Source: Dendrophyllia cribrosa
Lineage: Eukaryota; Cnidaria; Anthozoa; Scleractinia; Dendrophylliidae
Direction of reading: 5' to 3'
Assembly: GCA_024195265.1 (NCBI GenBank)
Contig: JAJLRJ010000005.1
Coordinates: 21,706,355-21,770,354 of the forward strand
DNA: 64,000 nucleotides
This document shows, piece by piece, positions 35,901 through 40,583 of this stretch. Below the pieces are notes generated by a model that did no database searches, was not told where the DNA came from, and saw only the letters and a list, made by a program, of their open reading frames with translations. A program made the position numbers and the translations under genes. Numbering within the stretch: position 1 is the first letter of the stretch; every line of letters starts with the position of its first letter.

Positions 35901-38900
35901 CGAAGTGCATGTCTGTGAGCTCTAAGGAAAGGTTTGAGCTCAATCTAAATATTGGAGTAGTCGTTTTTGCAAAGAGCTTTGAACAGTGTTTCTCCTCTTT
36001 GAGGCATTTATCACTGAATAACTATTTTACAGGCTTTTATGTTTTTTTTTTACTAAAACATAACATACAGGAACGCTGTATACGAGAGCGAGTATTTTGG
36101 GTACCCGAAAAAAATAATTAAAGAAAGTAAATGTATAATTTTTGGATGATTGACCTCTCGTACTTTAACAATTATCTGCTAAGTTATTTGAAAAACTATT
36201 TTTCATTGAATGAAATCACTCATAGTCATAGTTCTCGATTAGCATCTAACATATTTATTGATTATAGAAGGACAAATTACGAGAATTTTGTTTATTAAAA
36301 TGCGTGTAATATCTTAAAATGTTATATGGGAATCTAGAAAAGCTCAGTAGAATTTGCTAAGATCTCCTGACATTATGTGTTAACTAGCAGATAATGCAGT
36401 GAGTTTTCTGTAAATGTAACATAATGAAGTCACAATGATTTTTCGCCTGGACCAGAATTATTTGTGTATTTTTTTGTACAATTTTCTTGTTTCGGATTAT
36501 TTCTAAAGCCTGGTTCTCATATGCCGCCGATATGCCTGGGACATAGCCGCCGGCACGGCCTGGGACAACCTTCCGGCATATGGGAACATTTATCGCCGGC
36601 ATCCGCCGGCATCAGAATGTGTCCCAGGCATTGACCGCCGGCTTGCCTGCGAAGTTGAACTGAGTTCAACTTCGCAGGCAAGTCGGCGGTTGTCTGCGAT
36701 AAAAATATTCTATGTGAACGTCTTCGGCGGTGGCCGGCGAGAAAATGTATGACGCACTTACTCGATTTTTCCCACAATACCTTACGAAATCGCTCATTCA
36801 AAATGGCGGAGAGCGAGGAGGTGACACCGGAGGGGATCGCTATTTCGTCCACTGGCAATCGAATGTTGATGGACACCATTCGAAGTTATCGTGCAATATA
36901 TGAGAAAGGTTGTCACGAATACAAAGACCAGCGAGTAAAGAAAAATTCTTGGCATGCAGTCGCTAATACACTGAAGATTGATGTTGCTTCAGCTCAACAA
37001 AGATACAATGTCAACATCCGAACAAACGTCTTCAAGTATATAAGGAGCTTGAATGGAAAGTCGGGCTCTGGAAGGGATGATCTGGTTAATATAAGGCCGG
37101 ATTATGAGTATCTCCGTTGGCTGTGTTCACATATCCATGTTGACAAATGAAACGATTGAAAGTGCGCCAATTTGGTTTGCATTTCGCGCCTTTTTGAGTA
37201 CGTCGGCGACACATCGCAGATACGTCGCAGATAGACCGGGGCTTGAATGGGGTAGATCGCCGAACACTGTCGGTTGCAACCGGCGACTATGTCGCAGGTA
37301 TGCCGGCGACATATGAGAACCAGGCTTAAATGCATATTTAGACCAGTTTTTCCGGTTATCGTCAAAATCTAGCACTTAACGATTTCTATGAAAAAACCTT
37401 AGACTATATAATTCAGATTCAGACAAATCGATGCAGTGGCACATTGATAAATACCATTAGTAAATTTTTACCTCTCGATAATGATTTTCTAGATTTCTGA
37501 TTGTTCCCACCGCTACCGATCTGAGCCGTTATTGGTTAATTTGACCAAATATGGAAAAATGATGACGAATTACGCGAAAAAAAATTGTTTTCCTCGTCGC
37601 GGAAAAAAAAAAATGGCACGTGCACGTGGCGCGTGGCACGTGGCGGGCAAATCTTTCCTCGTCCGCAGTATAATTTCTACAATTGTTATGTTCAAATCCA
37701 TAACCATTTCTGCCAGTCCGATTAAGAATTATTTTTGAAGGAAACTTTGACATTCTTCTCGACCTTATTTTGAAGGAAACTACTTTTGAAAGAAACATTC
37801 TTCTCGATCTCGCCGCCTGTTTATAGCATTTACTCGCTTTCGATTTGTGAAGCGGTCATGTGACACTTGTTCACTGACGTGACAGTCATGTATTTTTTTG
37901 GAGCGGAAATATTTTTTTTTCCAATTTCCGGTTATTTGAGTGTTTGAAAATTTACTAAAACAGCTATTCATCTCGGCCTCGCCGAATATGAGCTGATATA
38001 TAACCAACTCGGCGCGGCGCCTCGTTGGTTATATATATCAGCTCATATTCGGCTCGTCCTCGATGAATAACTGTTAATTATCATTATGTTTTAGCCGACT
38101 TTTTACCATCTTGATTCATTTGCAGTCTGATAAGAAAAATAAGCAAAACCTTTAACGCTCATACTCTTCATAGATATTGACGAATGTGCCACCAACAATG
38201 GTGGCTGTAGTCATCATTGCAACAATATTCCTGGATCATTTTACTGTGGATGCCCTGAAGGGACAACAATGGCCGTCAATAATTTGACTTGTGTTGGTAA
38301 GTAAGTCGAGTTTCATAACATACGAATTAGGAAGTGTCCAAAATACATCGTGAATAGAATAAATGTTAAGGCCTCAATTTACTACATAACAATTACATCA
38401 AAAGTGAACAAACGATGCCATTCGTATTCCTTAAACATATTCTGTTGTTTTTGTCGTTCATTTCTACTTTTACTTTTATTTTAGAACCTGGTGTGACGGT
38501 AACATGCGATGAGAGCAACATGACAGTTTCGTTGGAAAAGCAATCATTTCCATTATTTCGAGTCAGCGAGCTACACCTTCTCTATTCCTCATGCAGGCAA
38601 AGGATGTCTCGTTTATAGCACTTTTTCTTAATCCATAATTCAGCTAATTCGCTCGGTTTTAAACTAAATCGAAAGCCCTTTTTGCTAAAAGCTTTTTTTT
38701 GCATTGCTTATATGTGTTTTATGTAAATAAAATTTCTCTATATAAACTTATATTGTTCATTTCGACAACTTAAAAGCTTCTATTTTAATTTTGAGGAAGA
38801 CTGGGACTTCTTAGAAGTCGTTAGTTTTCGGTCGTGCCCAGAGTCCTAGGGCAGTCCCCCGCTATCCAACTGCTGCGCTGATATCTCGAGTGTGATCGCT

Positions 38901-40478
38901 AGAATCAAATACTTGTAAATATTTGCACAGAGGACACTCTGATGTAGGTGGGAAATTGAGAATTAAAAAAGCATAATTTTGAAAAAAAAGCATAACTTAA
39001 GAATCATTACAAGGGTTTTTAGTAATACTCTAACTGTACTTTTATCGTTATCATCTTGTTTTTTTTTTTTGACAGAGCCACGCAGAATTCAACACACGTT
39101 TTAATCAGCACATCTTTAAATGGCTGCGGAACACTGGTGAACGAAACAGAGGAGGAATTAATATTCTGGAATGAAATCCAAGTGGATGCAGTGATCATTG
39201 ATAATGTCATCACTCGAACGCACGACATCAATTTACCATTTTACTGCAGCTATTCCAGAAGGAAGATGCTAAGCCTGAGCTTCTACCCTCGAAAAATCAT
39301 CACTGGATCAGAAGGTACTGCGACAATGATGCTTTAGGTTATTCGCTTCAAAAATGTTTGCCTTGCAATGTCACCCGTAAATACCAATTGTTTATTATGA
39401 TATTTACGCGCCGGAATCTCCTTGACTGAGCTCATTATCGTGGAGTAAGCGGGCTAAACAAATAATAGTCGATGCACGCTAAGGTCTACGCATATTTTCC
39501 GTCACGTATTTGTGTTTCCATTTTGTAGCTGGATATGGAAATTTCACCATGAGAATGGATTTTTACAAGACTGCCGCTTTTGCCACGCCCTACAATGGAA
39601 ACGACTATCCAATAGAGGTTTCTCTCAACGAGAACTTGTACGTGATGTTCAGCGTGCAGTCCAGTGCTGACCTGGTGATAATGGCTGAGAACTGTAAGGC
39701 CACCAAATATGGACATTTTTATTCCTTGCCACAATACATCATTATACAGAATGGGTAGGTATTATTCTTCTGTTAAAAACTTGGACTAAATAAGATTTTT
39801 TCAGGCGTCCAAACGTTTGTGTCCACTATTATGATATGCTTCAAACAAACAATGCTCGTATTGTATTTCCATTTCTTACGTCCAGATATGATCTCGTCTA
39901 AAAAAAATAAAAGCAGGAAATAAATTTAAACCTAAGTGTTTCTTTTCATGTGGTTTTCATGGGTCTATTGTTGCGCCCACAAAACTATACGAAAAACAAC
40001 AAAAACATGACGAAATAAGAAATTAGCCTCGCCAAAGGTTTCTTTCCATATCTTTCCGCGGGCATGTGACCTACATTGTACAATAGATAAATATATAATT
40101 TGTAATTAAATTTCCTTGGGGAGTGGACTGTGAATCGCTAAAACGACTGGGTAAAGTGTAGCGAACCTAGTTGCAGAATATGTGTTAATGTCTCCCAAGA
40201 GCTTTCCACTATGAAGCCAAATTACAGTCGCCTTAGTGTGGTTGTCCCAGTGGCCTAGTGGTTAAAGCATCTGTCCGGTTATCAGGAGACCCGGGTCCAA
40301 CTCTCGGCTGGTGCACATTTTCACTCATAATCTTTGTTGTCAAATTTCTGTTCTTAATTTAACTGTCTATATATATATATATTTCAGAAATCGCTGTGAA
40401 TCGCCTTCCAAACGAGAATAGGTTGGTGATCCAAAGATTATGAGGCAATTAGTTGTCCATATCTCCCTTCCCACACTA

Positions 40479-40525
<47 letters not shown>

Positions 40526-40535
40526 TATCAACTGG

Positions 40536-40583
<48 letters not shown>

